64,000 nt of DNA. Origin: Peristeroidobacter agariperforans (GTDB lineage: Bacteria > Pseudomonadota > Gammaproteobacteria > Steroidobacterales > Steroidobacteraceae). Under the pieces are notes generated by a model, which saw only the letters and a list, made by a program, of their open reading frames with translations, was not told the origin of the DNA and did not search any database. A program made the translations under genes and the position numbers. Shown piece after piece: positions 34,799 through 42,894 of this stretch (position 1 is the stretch's first letter; each line of letters starts with the position of its first letter). Location of the stretch: the NCBI RefSeq assembly GCF_004138335.1, contig NZ_RYFW01000001.1, positions 1,798,001-1,862,000 on the forward strand, read 5' to 3'.

Positions 34799-35761
34799 TC
34801 AGCCGAAGACGCGGCGAAGCAGTGACGGCAGCAACGACTCGGAGCGCTCGATCTTCGTGTCGCTGGAGCCACGAGGAGTAAGCGCACTGGCCGGACTCGC
34901 GAGCGCGTTCACGACCGCATCAGGGCTCAACTGCGGTGTCGAACGTTCCGCAGCAGGCTTGGGGCGAACAGGTGGGGCGGCAAGCGCCTGCGCCAGCACA
35001 GGCTTCGCAGGCGGTGCAGGTGGAACGAGAGATTCGAGCGACGTGGTCGCGGTCTTCGGCGCAGTAGTCGGCGCCGAGGTAATCGCCGGTGTACCTGGCT
35101 CGATGGGCAGCGGCTTGCGTTGCGCGAGCCAGCCAACCAGCGGCAGCCATTGCTCCAGGTCTTCGCGCACTCCATTCGGCTTCATCTCGAAGATGCCCAT
35201 GCCGATCTCGGCCGAACGGATATAAGCCTGCGAGTCGCGCAACGTCGCGATCACCGGAATCTGCAGGTTCTCCAGGAACTTCATCAGCGACTTGTAGATG
35301 AGCGTCTGCTTTTTCACGCGATTGGCGATCACCGCGATGCGTTGATCGTCACGACGCAGCTTGGCAATCAGCAGCAGATTGGATATGCACTTGGCCGCGG
35401 CGTGAATGTCGATGTCCGAGGGCAGCACCGGTACCAGCACGGCAGTGGCATTGCGTGTGATGTCGGGAAGTTTCTGAGGCTCGACGGCTGCAGGCGTATC
35501 CACCACCAGGCGCTGTGTATCCAGCGGCAGACGGGTGGCAAAACTGCGGGTCATTCCGGTATTACGCTCGTAAGCGGCAATGCCGCTGATCAGCGGTTGC
35601 TCCTGGGTTCGTTTGCTGAGCCAGTGCGTGCTCGAGCCCTGGGCATCCATGTCCATGAGCGTCGGGCGCAGCTTCTCGACCGCGAAATAGCTGGCCAGGT
35701 TGGTCGCTATCGTGGTCTTGCCCGAGCCACCTTTGGGATTTAATACGACGATCTTTTGCAT
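34799..35761 (-). CDS. Orphan ParA-like ATPase
   Basis: The 320-residue protein is a deviant-Walker ATPase of the ParA/MinD group: KGGSGKTT at residues 10-17, the Walker A' Asp in LMDMDAQGSSTHWL and the Walker B-like RLVVDTPAA. The ATPase part ends near residue 220. The remaining ~100 residues are rich in Pro and Ala, a disordered tail unusual for plasmid ParA. No ParB or centromere-like array is next to it, so a role in positioning some protein complex is more likely than DNA partition. A tandem 12-bp repeat with two TTGACA sequences lies directly upstream. Confidence 0.85.
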   Translation of the reverse strand: MQKIVVLNPKGGSGKTTIATNLASYFAVEKLRPTLMDMDAQGSSTHWLSKRTQEQPLISGIAAYERNTGMTRSFATRLPLDTQRLVVDTPAAVEPQKLPDITRNATAVLVPVLPSDIDIHAAAKCISNLLLIAKLRRDDQRIAVIANRVKKQTLIYKSLMKFLENLQIPVIATLRDSQAYIRSAEIGMGIFEMKPNGVREDLEQWLPLVGWLAQRKPLPIEPGTPAITSAPTTAPKTATTSLESLVPPAPPAKPVLAQALAAPPVRPKPAAERSTPQLSPDAVVNALASPASALTPRGSSDTKIERSESLLPSLLRRVFG

Positions 35762-35793
35762 GCTCGCCGACGCTGCCGTTCTACCGAAGACGA

Positions 35794-35817
35794 TCGACTG
35801 TCAAATCGACTGTCAAA
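35794..35817. repeat. Tandem 12-bp repeat upstream of the ParA-like gene
   Basis: TCGACTGTCAAA occurs twice head to tail, at 35794-35805 and 35806-35817, ending 33 bp upstream of the ParA-like start. On the minus strand each copy contains TTGACA, the -35 consensus. It may be a duplicated promoter element or a binding site for an autoregulator. Confidence 0.7.
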
Positions 35818-35879
35818 TAGAGTCACTTTCTGTCGTGAATCAGCCTACGCAGCGCCCCGCGGCGCCGCAAGCTCAGAGT

Positions 35880-35929
35880 TGTGACGATCATCACCGGCCG
35901 TGCTTGCTGTTGCTGTGAGTCGGCTCACA
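35880..35929 (+). promoter_or_regulatory. Two CRP/Vfr-like sites upstream of the small membrane protein gene
   Basis: TGTGA-N6-TCACA at 35914-35929 matches the CRP consensus exactly, and TGTGA-N6-TCACC at 35880-35895 differs at one position. Their centres are 34 bp apart. A TAGAGT -10-like box at 35951-35956 would put transcription start near 35963, placing the exact site at about -41.5, the geometry of a class II activated promoter. Binding by a CRP homologue is inferred. Confidence 0.55.
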
Positions 35930-35982
35930 CCGACCCCAACTGGCCGCGGCTAGAGTCGTCGCCGTCAACTTTGAGGACCCCT

Positions 35983-36213
35983 ATGGAATTCCTGCTGCTG
36001 TGGTGGGACAACCTTGATGACGCCCTGTGTGCCACCCGGCACCTGGCGCCTAAGATTCTCGGTTTCCTGCTAGCTTTCGCCTTGTTCGCGCTCACTGGAT
36101 TCGCGTTGCTGCTGGCTCCGCAAGCCACGCTGGCCGCCATCGGCCTGATGCTGTCGGCGTCGCTCTATGATTATTGGCGTCGGCGCCGCGCGGCGCTGGC
36201 CAACGAAGACTGA
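35983..36213 (+). CDS. 76-residue inner-membrane protein of unknown function
   Basis: The ATG at 35983 follows TTGAGGA. The product is 76 residues with two likely transmembrane helices (ILGFLLAFALFALTGFALLL and LAAIGLMLSASLY) and a cytoplasmic basic end YDYWRRRRAAL. The start is WWDNLDDALCATRHLAPK. An upstream in-frame start would add 34 residues without a ribosome site and run through the CRP-like site. I recognise no family. Two CRP-like sites suggest nutrient or cAMP control. Confidence 0.65.
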   Translation: MEFLLLWWDNLDDALCATRHLAPKILGFLLAFALFALTGFALLLAPQATLAAIGLMLSASLYDYWRRRRAALANED

Positions 36214-36227
36214 CCCGCGCTACGTAA

Positions 36228-36251
36228 CTCCCCGAAAAATATATCGGGGAG
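36228..36251 (+). terminator. Hairpin after the small membrane protein gene
   Basis: CTCCCCGA and TCGGGGAG form an 8-bp stem with an eight-base A/T loop, 14 bp after the stop. No T run follows. A second inverted repeat, GGCCCCCCG (36259-36267) with CGGGGGGCC (36283-36291), comes next and overlaps the heat-shock-type promoter. Confidence 0.5.
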
Positions 36252-36269
36252 AATGCTCGGCCCCCCGTA

Positions 36270-36297
36270 CTTGAATCCTCAGCGGGGGGCCCCATAA
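36270..36297 (+). promoter_or_regulatory. Sigma-32 (heat-shock) type promoter of htpG
   Basis: CTTGAAT at 36270-36276 and CCCCATAA at 36290-36297 are separated by 13 bp, matching the sigma-32 consensus CTTGAA ... CCCCATnT in sequence and spacing. It lies about 110 bp upstream of the htpG start, a gene under sigma-32 control in enterobacteria. Confidence 0.75.
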
Positions 36298-36408
36298 GCC
36301 CACGCGTCCGAATTATTATGCTGGTCTTCCCGGGACCGGCTTTTCACCGTTCAGCCACGCCATTCCGACCGGCGGCTGGGCGCGACGCGAACTTATGGAG
36401 AGCACTCA

Positions 36409-38364
36409 ATGAACGACACGGGCATGCACGAGACCCAGACCCAGACGCTGGGCTTTCAGGCCGAGGTGAAGCAGCTGCTGAAGCTGATGATCCATTCGCT
36501 GTACAGCCACAAGGAAATCTTTCTCCGCGAGCTGATCTCCAACGCCTCCGACGCGCTCGACAAGCTGCGCTTCGAGGCGCTCGCCAAGCCCGAGCTGCTG
36601 GAAGGTGGCGCTGAGCTGACCATCACCATCGACGCCGACGACAAGGCGCACACCATCACCATCGTCGACAACGGCATCGGCATGAGTCGCCAGGAAGCCA
36701 TCGAGCACCTCGGCACCATAGCCAAGTCCGGCACCTCCGACTTCCTCGCCAAGCTCACCGGCGATCAGAAGAAGGACGCGCAGCTGATCGGCCAGTTCGG
36801 CGTCGGTTTCTATTCGTCGTTCATCGTCGCCGAGAAAGTGGAAGTGTTCTCGCGCCGTGCCGGCCTCGAGGCGGGCGCCGGCGTGCACTGGGTTTCGCAG
36901 GCGGACGGCGAATTCACGGTTTCTGACGTCGAGCTGCCGGAGCGCGGCACGCGCATCGTGCTGCACTTGAAGGAAGGCGATCACGAGTTCGCCGATCAAT
37001 ATCGCATTCGTTCCCTGGTGCGGAAGTATTCCGACCACATCGCGTTCCCCGTGCGCATGCCGAAGCCGGCGCCGTACAAGGGCGAGGACGAAGAGAAGAA
37101 GGACGACTCCGTCGTTGCCGAAGTCAAAGCTGAGGATGCGAAGCCGGAATTCGAAACGGTCAACGCGGCGCAAGCGCTCTGGGCGCGGCCGCGCACCGAG
37201 TTGAAGGACGAGGAATACAAAGAGTTCTATCGCCACGTCACGCACGATTTCACCGATCCGCTCGCGTGGTCGCACGGCAAGGTCGAAGGCAAGAAGGAAT
37301 ACACGAGCCTGCTGTATATCCCGTCGCGCGCGCCCTACGACCTGTGGCATCGCGAAGGCGCTCGCGGTTTGAAGCTGTACGTGCGTCGCGTGTTCATCAT
37401 GGATGACGCCGAGCAGTTCCTGCCGCTGTATCTGCGCTTCGTCAAAGGCGTGGTCGATTCCGCCGATCTGCCGCTGAACATTTCTCGCGAAATGCTCCAG
37501 CACGATCCGGCGATCGAGACCATGAAGACCGGTCTCGCGCGCCGCGTGCTCGACATGCTGGCGAAGATGGCGAAGGACGAGCCCGAAAAGTACGCGACGT
37601 TCTGGAAAGAATTCGGCACGGTGATGAAGGAAGGTCCGGCCGAGGATCACGCCAATCGCGAGCGCATCGCCAAGCTGCTGCGCTTCTCCAGCACGCTGGC
37701 CGACAAGCCCGAGGCGGACGTGTCGCTCGAGGAATACGTCGGCCGCATGAAGGAAGGCCAGAAGGAGATCTATTACGTCCTCGCCGACAACTTCGGCGCG
37801 GCGAAGTCGAGCCCGCATCTGGAAGTGCTGCGCAAGAAGGGCATCGAGGTGCTGCTGTTGTCGGATCGCGTCGATGAATGGTTGGTCGATCACCTGCGCG
37901 AGTTCGACGGCAAGCAGCTGAAGAACGTGGCGCGCGGCGAGCTGGATTTCGCGGCCATTCAGTCGGACGAGGAAAAGAAGGCGCAGGAAGAGCTTTCGAA
38001 GGGTCACACCGATCTGGTGGAGCGCATGAAGAAGGCGCTCACCGAGCAGGTCAGCGACGTGCGCGTGACCGCTCGCCTGGCCGATTCGCCCGCGTGCCTG
38101 GTGCTCGGTCAGTACGACATGGGGGCGCAGATGCGTCGGATCATGGAAGCGGCGGGGCAGAAGGCGCCGGTCAGCAAGCCGACGCTGGAAGTGAACCCGA
38201 ATCATCCATTGCTGCAACGGATCGAGAAGACCGCCGAGGATGCGGAGTTCAACGACCTGTCGATGCTGTTGTTCGAACAGGCCACGTTGGCCGATGGCGG
38301 TCAGCTGCCCGAGCCCGCGGCGTTCGTGCAGCGCTTGAACCGGCTACTGATGAAGACGGCGTAA
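36409..38364 (+). CDS. htpG: Hsp90 family chaperone HtpG
   Basis: The 651-residue protein is a full-length bacterial Hsp90, an ATP-dependent cytoplasmic chaperone. The N-terminal GHKL ATPase motifs are all present: [27 protein letters not shown], and [11 protein letters not shown]. The middle-domain catalytic region NISREMLQ and a C-terminal dimerisation domain follow. The ATG at 36409 has GGAGAG nearby; ATG at 36424 is a possible alternative. A sigma-32-type promoter lies upstream and an FKBP lipoprotein gene follows 46 bp downstream. Confidence 0.97.
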   Translation: MNDTGMHETQTQTLGFQAEVKQLLKLMIHSLYSHKEIFLRELISNASDALDKLRFEALAKPELLEGGAELTITIDADDKAHTITIVDNGIGMSRQEAIEHLGTIAKSGTSDFLAKLTGDQKKDAQLIGQFGVGFYSSFIVAEKVEVFSRRAGLEAGAGVHWVSQADGEFTVSDVELPERGTRIVLHLKEGDHEFADQYRIRSLVRKYSDHIAFPVRMPKPAPYKGEDEEKKDDSVVAEVKAEDAKPEFETVNAAQALWARPRTELKDEEYKEFYRHVTHDFTDPLAWSHGKVEGKKEYTSLLYIPSRAPYDLWHREGARGLKLYVRRVFIMDDAEQFLPLYLRFVKGVVDSADLPLNISREMLQHDPAIETMKTGLARRVLDMLAKMAKDEPEKYATFWKEFGTVMKEGPAEDHANRERIAKLLRFSSTLADKPEADVSLEEYVGRMKEGQKEIYYVLADNFGAAKSSPHLEVLRKKGIEVLLLSDRVDEWLVDHLREFDGKQLKNVARGELDFAAIQSDEEKKAQEELSKGHTDLVERMKKALTEQVSDVRVTARLADSPACLVLGQYDMGAQMRRIMEAAGQKAPVSKPTLEVNPNHPLLQRIEKTAEDAEFNDLSMLLFEQATLADGGQLPEPAAFVQRLNRLLMKTA

Positions 38365-38410
38365 CTCGCGGGCACAATTAGCGCCTGGATCAAGAAACCG
38401 GATCAGAAGA

Positions 38411-38911
38411 ATGAAGCGTTCATCGTCATTGATGCTGGCTGGCGTCGCAGCGGCTCTGCTCGCGGCGGCGTGCGGTAACGATGCCCCAAGTACGGCGCGC
38501 CGACCGATGGAGAATCCTCCGCCGACGGCGGCGCCCGTCACCGAGCTGCGGAAGATCGATCTCGTCAAAGGAGCCGGCGAGGGTATTTCTTCAGGGCAGC
38601 AGGCGGTCGTGCACTACACGGGCTGGCTGTATGACCCGAGCGCGCCCGGGCGTAAGGGCAAGCAGTTCGACAGCTCGCGCGAGAGCGGCCGGCCGTTTCG
38701 TTTCGTCATCGGCCAGGGCAAGGTGATCAAAGGTTGGGAGGAGGGTGTGCAGGGCATGCAGCCCGGCGGCCAGCGTCAGCTGATCATTCCTTCCGATCTG
38801 GGCTACGGCGCAACGGGCGCAGGCGGCGGACAGATTCCGCCGAATGCGACGCTGTTGTTCGATGTCGAGTTGCTGGCGATCGAAGACCCGCCGCCACCGC
38901 CGGCGCCTTGA
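38411..38911 (+). CDS. FKBP-type peptidyl-prolyl cis-trans isomerase, lipoprotein
   Basis: The 166-residue protein has a lipoprotein signal peptide with lipobox LAAAC and a single FKBP domain at about residues 50-158. The family pattern is clear: VVHYTGWLYD, GKQFDSSRESGRPFRFVIGQGKVIKGWEEGVQGMQPGGQRQLIIPSDLGYG and PPNATLLFDVELL. It should assist proline isomerisation in envelope proteins, anchored to a membrane. It ends in a short proline run. It follows htpG and is closed by a terminator at 38931. Confidence 0.9.
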   Translation: MKRSSSLMLAGVAAALLAAACGNDAPSTARRPMENPPPTAAPVTELRKIDLVKGAGEGISSGQQAVVHYTGWLYDPSAPGRKGKQFDSSRESGRPFRFVIGQGKVIKGWEEGVQGMQPGGQRQLIIPSDLGYGATGAGGGQIPPNATLLFDVELLAIEDPPPPPAP

Positions 38912-38930
38912 CCACCATCGAACCCTGACC

Positions 38931-38972
38931 GTCCCCTCCCGTGTACGGGAGGGGACTATTCTTTTATTTTTT
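38931..38972. terminator. Terminator after the FKBP gene
   Basis: GTCCCCTCCCG (38931-38941) pairs with CGGGAGGGGAC (38946-38956) around a four-base loop, followed by a T-rich tract with TATTCTTTTATTTTTT. It ends the plus-strand transcript and could also serve the convergent PEBP-family gene. Confidence 0.85.
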
Positions 38973-38998
38973 CCTGCTGGGGAAAAATTCCCAGCCGC

Positions 38999-39646
38999 TT
39001 ATTTATCCAGCGGCTTGGGCTTGTTGAATTTCGGATTGTTCGAGTAAGTGCCGGTCAGCGTCGCCTGCGCAAGGATGTGCGGGCGAATTGCCTGCAACAC
39101 CTGCGGCCCCGTGAAATCGCCATCCACCGGCGCTTTCGCGCAATCGAGCGCGTACACCGTGAAATTGTAGTGATGCACGATCTCGTCGTTCCAGGGCGGG
39201 CACGGGCCGTCGTAACCCTTGTACGTACCTTTCATGTCGGCGTCGGCCGCAAACCAGCCGGTGTAATCGTTCACGCCCTGGCGTGAGCCGGCCGGGCCGC
39301 CGAGCTCTTTTTTGCCACCGGCGACGATGCCCTTGGAACTTTCGCCAGCCTTGATTTCGGTAGTCTGCGCCGGGATATCGACCATCACCCAGTGATAGAA
39401 ATCGGTGCGCGGCAAACTCGCCGGCACGCTGCGCCCTTCCTTGTTCACATCGTCCGGCTGCGTGGGTACGTCCGGATCGACGCAGATCAACGCGAAACTG
39501 CGCGTCTGCGCGGGCGCATCGGCCCACTGCAACTGCGGATTGTGATTATCCGTGAGCCGGATGTGCAGCACAGGATCCGGCGCGCCGAACGCGAATTTCT
39601 CCGGAATGGGCTGATCGTGCTGGAAACTGGAGGAAGTAAGCTTCAT
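38999..39646 (-). CDS. YbhB/YbcL family protein (PEBP-like)
   Basis: This 215-residue protein belongs to the phosphatidylethanolamine-binding-protein family of Raf kinase inhibitor-like bacterial proteins. The conserved blocks are SFALICVDPDVP, FYHWVMVDIPAQT, and GYDGPCPPWNDEIVHHYNFTVYALD, which build the small anion-binding pocket. No signal peptide is seen. The cellular role in bacteria is poorly defined. It is a single gene, convergent with the FKBP gene and divergent from the alpha/beta hydrolase; the 179-bp gap to the latter shows no clear promoter. Confidence 0.88.
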   Translation of the reverse strand: MKLTSSSFQHDQPIPEKFAFGAPDPVLHIRLTDNHNPQLQWADAPAQTRSFALICVDPDVPTQPDDVNKEGRSVPASLPRTDFYHWVMVDIPAQTTEIKAGESSKGIVAGGKKELGGPAGSRQGVNDYTGWFAADADMKGTYKGYDGPCPPWNDEIVHHYNFTVYALDCAKAPVDGDFTGPQVLQAIRPHILAQATLTGTYSNNPKFNKPKPLDK

Positions 39647-39825
39647 GACAGTCTCGCAAGGTCGGATTCAGAAAGAATTGAAGGACGGCAGTCGATGTTC
39701 CGTCAGCCGGTGCGAAACTTCGCCGTTGCTGGGCAGGCTGCCGGAATACAGCGGCCGCACGAACGTGCAGGAGCTGCCTCGGGCTTCGGTGCCGTCTGCC
39801 CGGCCATGAATGGTACCCTGGAACA

Positions 39826-40485
39826 ATGACTGCAACCGCCCCGACCGCCTCACAAGCTCTGACCATTCCCGGCCCGGCCGGCACGCTGGAAGCGCTGCTC
39901 GATGTACCTCCTGCGATAGCCGCGCCCGAGTCGGTTGCGGTGATCTGTCATCCGCACCCGCAATACGGCGGCACCATGACCAACAAAGTGGTGTATTCGA
40001 TTGCTAGAGCATTCAACGAAGCCGGTGCGCCGTCGGTGCGATTCAACTATCGCGGCGTAGGTGCGAGCACCGGCAGCTACGGCGAAGGCAATGGTGAAAC
40101 CGACGACGCAATCGCCGTGCTCGATTGGGCCGCGCAGCGCTGGCCTGGTGCACGCTTGTGGCTCGGCGGATTTTCCTTCGGTGGCGCCGTTGCGATTCGT
40201 GCCGCTGCGGCCCGCGACGTGGCGAGATTAGTGACGGTCGCGCCCGCGATTCGCAGAGTCAGAGTCGACGATGGCTCGTTACCGCAATGTCCCTGGCTGA
40301 TCGTGCAGGGCGATCGGGATGAACTGGTCGACCCGAACGACATCCAACAATGGGCGCAAGCATTGCCGGAGTCGCCCCGCCTGGCGGTGCTGAGCGGCGT
40401 GGAACACTTCTTCCACGGCCGCTTGAACGACTTGCGCCAGGTCGTGGTGCAATGGTTGATCGAGCTGGCGCATCTGGGCCGCTGA
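39826..40485 (+). CDS. Alpha/beta hydrolase
   Basis: The 219-residue cytoplasmic protein is a compact alpha/beta hydrolase without a lid. The oxyanion region is CHPHPQYGGTMTNKVV, the nucleophile Ser is in GGFSFGGA, the acid is Asp in GDRDELVDP and the catalytic His is in GVEHFFHGRL. This arrangement is typical of the COG2945 group, whose substrates are mostly unknown. The ATG is close to the end of an AT-poor leader with no strong ribosome site. It is 27 bp upstream of the TerB-family gene and probably co-transcribed. Confidence 0.88.
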   Translation: MTATAPTASQALTIPGPAGTLEALLDVPPAIAAPESVAVICHPHPQYGGTMTNKVVYSIARAFNEAGAPSVRFNYRGVGASTGSYGEGNGETDDAIAVLDWAAQRWPGARLWLGGFSFGGAVAIRAAAARDVARLVTVAPAIRRVRVDDGSLPQCPWLIVQGDRDELVDPNDIQQWAQALPESPRLAVLSGVEHFFHGRLNDLRQVVVQWLIELAHLGR

Positions 40486-40512
40486 GCCGCGCGCCGGACT
40501 TACGGAGTACGC

Positions 40513-40965
40513 ATGTTACTGGGTCAATTGAAAAAGATTTTTGGCGAAGATGCCGTGCCGCGCGGCGTGCTGGAAGATCGCGAGCCGTTCGAGCTGGCGA
40601 CGGCGGCGCTGCTGCTGGAGCTGGCTCGCGCTGATTTTTCCGAGAGCGATGCCGAGGTGCAGGCCATCCGTCATCTGTTGCAGAAGCGGTTCGAGCTGAG
40701 CGACGAAGCGCTCGATGTGCTCATGGTCAATGCCGCGAAGCGCGCCGACAAAGCGGTGTCGCTGCACGAATTCACGCATCGATTGAATCGGGAATTGCCC
40801 GAGGCAGACAAGCTTCAGATCGTGGAAATGCTCTGGCGCGTCAGTCACGCGGACGGCCGGATCGACAAGCACGAGGAGCAGTTGGTGCAGCGAATCGCAG
40901 GGTTACTGCACATTTCCGATCGCGACCGGGTGCGCTTGAAGCTGAAAGTGGTCGTCGATCGATAG
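40513..40965 (+). CDS. TerB-family protein
   Basis: The 150-residue, all-helical protein matches the TerB/COG4103 family: LATAALLLELARADFSESDAEV in the first helical pair and MLWRVSHADGRIDKHEEQLVQRIAGLLHIS in the second, each with the acidic metal-binding pattern ADxxxxxxE. TerB-like proteins are linked to tellurite resistance and envelope stress, but solitary copies of this type are widespread and not resistance markers. No other ter gene is nearby. A hairpin follows the stop. Confidence 0.85.
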   Translation: MLLGQLKKIFGEDAVPRGVLEDREPFELATAALLLELARADFSESDAEVQAIRHLLQKRFELSDEALDVLMVNAAKRADKAVSLHEFTHRLNRELPEADKLQIVEMLWRVSHADGRIDKHEEQLVQRIAGLLHISDRDRVRLKLKVVVDR

Positions 40966-40979
40966 GAGAGGAGTCGGGA

Positions 40980-41005
40980 GCGGCGCCGGAGGAATCCGGC
41001 GCCGC
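40980..41005. terminator. Hairpin between terB-like and HU genes
   Basis: A perfect 11-bp stem (GCGGCGCCGGA and complement) with a GGAA loop fills the gap between the convergent genes. It lacks a proper T run but is followed by GAAAAG; it may terminate both transcripts. Confidence 0.6.
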
Positions 41006-41030
41006 GAAAAGCATCAGAAGCAGTGAACTC

Positions 41031-41342
41031 TTAGTTCACCATTTCCTTCAGGCTCTTCAGTGCAGCGATGCGCACCTTCTTGCTGGCGGGCTTCGCCTTG
41101 AAGGTCATCTTCTCGCCCGTGAACGGGTTGACGCCTTCGCGAGCCTTGGTGGCAGGCTTCTTCACAACCTTCATCTTCAGCAGGCCCGGCAGGGTGAACA
41201 GTCCCGAACCCTTCAGGCTCTTCTTCACTACGCCGCTCAACGACTCAAACACATCGGACACTTGCTTCTTGGCAAGACCGGTGTCTTTGGAAATCTGCGC
41301 AAGGATCTCCGACTTGGTCGGCGCAGCATTCTTTTTTGCCAT
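41031..41342 (-). CDS. HU-family histone-like DNA-binding protein
   Basis: The 103-residue protein has the HU/IHF fold: helices at KSEILAQISKDTGLAKKQVSDVFESLSGVVKKSL, the beta-arm region from LFTLPGLLKMKVVKKPATKAREGVNPFTGEKMTF, and the C-terminal helix VRIAALKSLKEMV. The arm carries the Pro-containing NPFTGE segment, and the protein starts with a Lys/Ala-rich extension. It binds and bends DNA as a nucleoid protein. The ATG at 41342 is preceded by AGGAGA; a longer frame upstream is not credible. Its sequence differs from canonical HupA/HupB, so it may be a lineage-specific HU paralogue. Confidence 0.9.
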   Translation of the reverse strand: MAKKNAAPTKSEILAQISKDTGLAKKQVSDVFESLSGVVKKSLKGSGLFTLPGLLKMKVVKKPATKAREGVNPFTGEKMTFKAKPASKKVRIAALKSLKEMVN

Positions 41343-41558
41343 TTGTAGTCTCCTGAGTAAGTGACAAATCGCGCCGTCTTGAAATGGATCGGTCGCGGGC
41401 AATCGCAAGACGCGCGGAAAATAGCACAAGATTTGCCGGGAAATAAGCAGCCGACCCGTTTTTTCGCCTATTTTTTCAGGCTCCCGCGCACTCCCTCACA
41501 GCGACAGCACGTTCGTTGAGGCCAAATCGTCAGGCGAATGCGACTTTCGGACTACTTC

Positions 41559-41688
41559 TCTGATCGAAAGCGGCCGAGGCCCTTTCGATGCGCCCGGCAA
41601 AAGGCGCGACTTTTGCCGAGGCTGCTCTTCTGATCGAAAGCGGCCGAGGCCCTTTCGATGCGACCGGCAAAAGGCGCGACTTTTGCCG
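41559..41688. repeat. Two tandem 60-bp hairpin units (70-bp period)
   Basis: A 60-bp unit at 41559-41618 is repeated at 41629-41688 with a single difference (C/A at 41593/41663). Each unit holds two stem-loops: ATCGAAAG/CTTTCGAT around a GC-rich loop, and GGCAAAAG/CTTTTGCC. The second copy ends next to the DUF4426 stop codon. The 348-bp gap from 41343 to 41690 otherwise contains no gene; its remainder is the HU leader. The structure looks like a duplicated REP-like or terminator element. Confidence 0.85.
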
Positions 41689-41690
41689 GT

Positions 41691-42239
41691 CTAATCCGAG
41701 ACGAATTCACGCTTCAACTTCACGTTGAACGGCGACGATTCGCCCTGCGGTGTGACGTTGATGTCGAACACCAGAATTTCGGTGCCGGCGATCGTGACCT
41801 CGCCGATGGAGTAGATCGCTTCGCCTTCGGAAACACGGCGCATCTCGATGTCCTTCAACTGCCCGTTCAAGTTGTAGGCGTCCACCGCCACGCTGGCTTC
41901 CACCGGCTTGCGCGGCGCATGCTCGGCTTCTTTGCGCAACACCGTCACGTTGAGCATGACCCGATTGGCGCTGCGCTGGATGCCATAAGCGCGCGCTACC
42001 TCGGGAGTCAGCTCGTCGGTGCGAAGCGCGTTGAAATGCACCTCGTAATTTCCGAAGTCCTTGAAGGTTTCGTCCAGCGCCTGCGCCGGCATGGCGCGTT
42101 GCTCGGGCTGCTCCGTGCAACCGACCAGAACGGTGGCCGCGAGCAATGCGAGCAGCGGACCGATGGGCGAATTCCGGGAAGTGCGAACGGCGGTGTGCTT
42201 GCGTGTGTTATTGAGCACCGATGTTCTCCAAAAGGGCAT
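41691..42239 (-). CDS. DUF4426 lipoprotein
   Basis: The 182-residue protein has an N-terminal extension, a hydrophobic segment and a lipobox LVGC, followed by a DUF4426 domain (FGNYEVHFNALRTDELTPEVARAYGI to ILVFDINVTPQGESSPFNVKLKREF). Function is unknown. It precedes yggT, proC and yggS in the same relative position as its homologue in Pseudomonas. The start is uncertain because no ribosome site precedes the ATG at 42239 and the n-region before the lipobox is long. The hairpin repeat follows its stop. Confidence 0.75.
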   Translation of the reverse strand: MPFWRTSVLNNTRKHTAVRTSRNSPIGPLLALLAATVLVGCTEQPEQRAMPAQALDETFKDFGNYEVHFNALRTDELTPEVARAYGIQRSANRVMLNVTVLRKEAEHAPRKPVEASVAVDAYNLNGQLKDIEMRRVSEGEAIYSIGEVTIAGTEILVFDINVTPQGESSPFNVKLKREFVSD

Positions 42240-42269
42240 GGAGAACTGGTTATAGCACCGATCGCTTTG

Positions 42270-42803
42270 TCAGGTGATCGCGATGTTTAGCGCCTGCAGA
42301 CCGATGATGACGAACAACGCCGAGAGGTCGAAACCGCCGAGCGGCGGAATCACCCGGCGCACCGGACGCAGCAGCGGCTCGCACAGCGTGTCGATCAGCG
42401 CCGCGCCCGGGCTGTTGGTGCCGGGAGCGATCCAGCTCAGGATGACGTACAGGAACAGCGCGAAGATGTAGAAGTTGATGATGGTCCTGATCAGCGTCAG
42501 GAGCACGACCGTAATGAACTGCCCGGGCGTGAAAATCCAGGGGTAACTGCCCAGTAACCACATCAGCGCGACCGCCGCCGCCTGCACGATGATCAACGCG
42601 ACGATGGACGCGGTGTCGACCTTGCCGATCGGCGGCAGCACTTTACGCAGCGGCAGGACCAGAGGATTGGTCATCCGGATCACCGCTTGCGATAGCTGAT
42701 TGCGGGTCTCCGCGCGGGCCAACGGCAACAACACGCGCAATAAGAAGACCGTGACCAGCAGCACCTGGAGCAAGGTGCCGATGATGAATCTGATGGATTC
42801 CAT
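42270..42803 (-). CDS. yggT: YggT family membrane protein
   Basis: This 177-residue inner-membrane protein has two YggT repeats, each with membrane helices flanking a conserved loop: NPLVLPLRKVLPPIGKVDTAS in the first and CEPLLRPVRRVIPPLGGFDLSAL in the second. The family has been linked to osmotic or membrane homeostasis but has no firm biochemical role. It is 92 bp downstream of proC on the same strand, as in many gammaproteobacteria. Confidence 0.9.
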   Translation of the reverse strand: MESIRFIIGTLLQVLLVTVFLLRVLLPLARAETRNQLSQAVIRMTNPLVLPLRKVLPPIGKVDTASIVALIIVQAAAVALMWLLGSYPWIFTPGQFITVVLLTLIRTIINFYIFALFLYVILSWIAPGTNSPGAALIDTLCEPLLRPVRRVIPPLGGFDLSALFVIIGLQALNIAIT

Positions 42804-42894
42804 GAGAGCGGTTTGAGCTTAGCAGTTGGGAGTTGGCAAGAAGAATGGCGACGATCTGGTTCCGATTCTGAAACTATCCGGTAACGGCCAACCG

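Noticed and set aside
34799-35761. Plasmid partition or integrated-element marker
   Set aside because: No ParB, replication, integrase or repeat-flanked structure nearby; neighbours are chromosomal housekeeping genes.
40513-40965. Tellurite-resistance determinant
   Set aside because: A solitary TerB-family gene without terZACDE partners does not support a resistance operon.
41559-41688. CRISPR-like array
   Set aside because: Only two copies with a 10-bp gap, no spacers of constant length and no cas genes; hairpin repeats explain it better.
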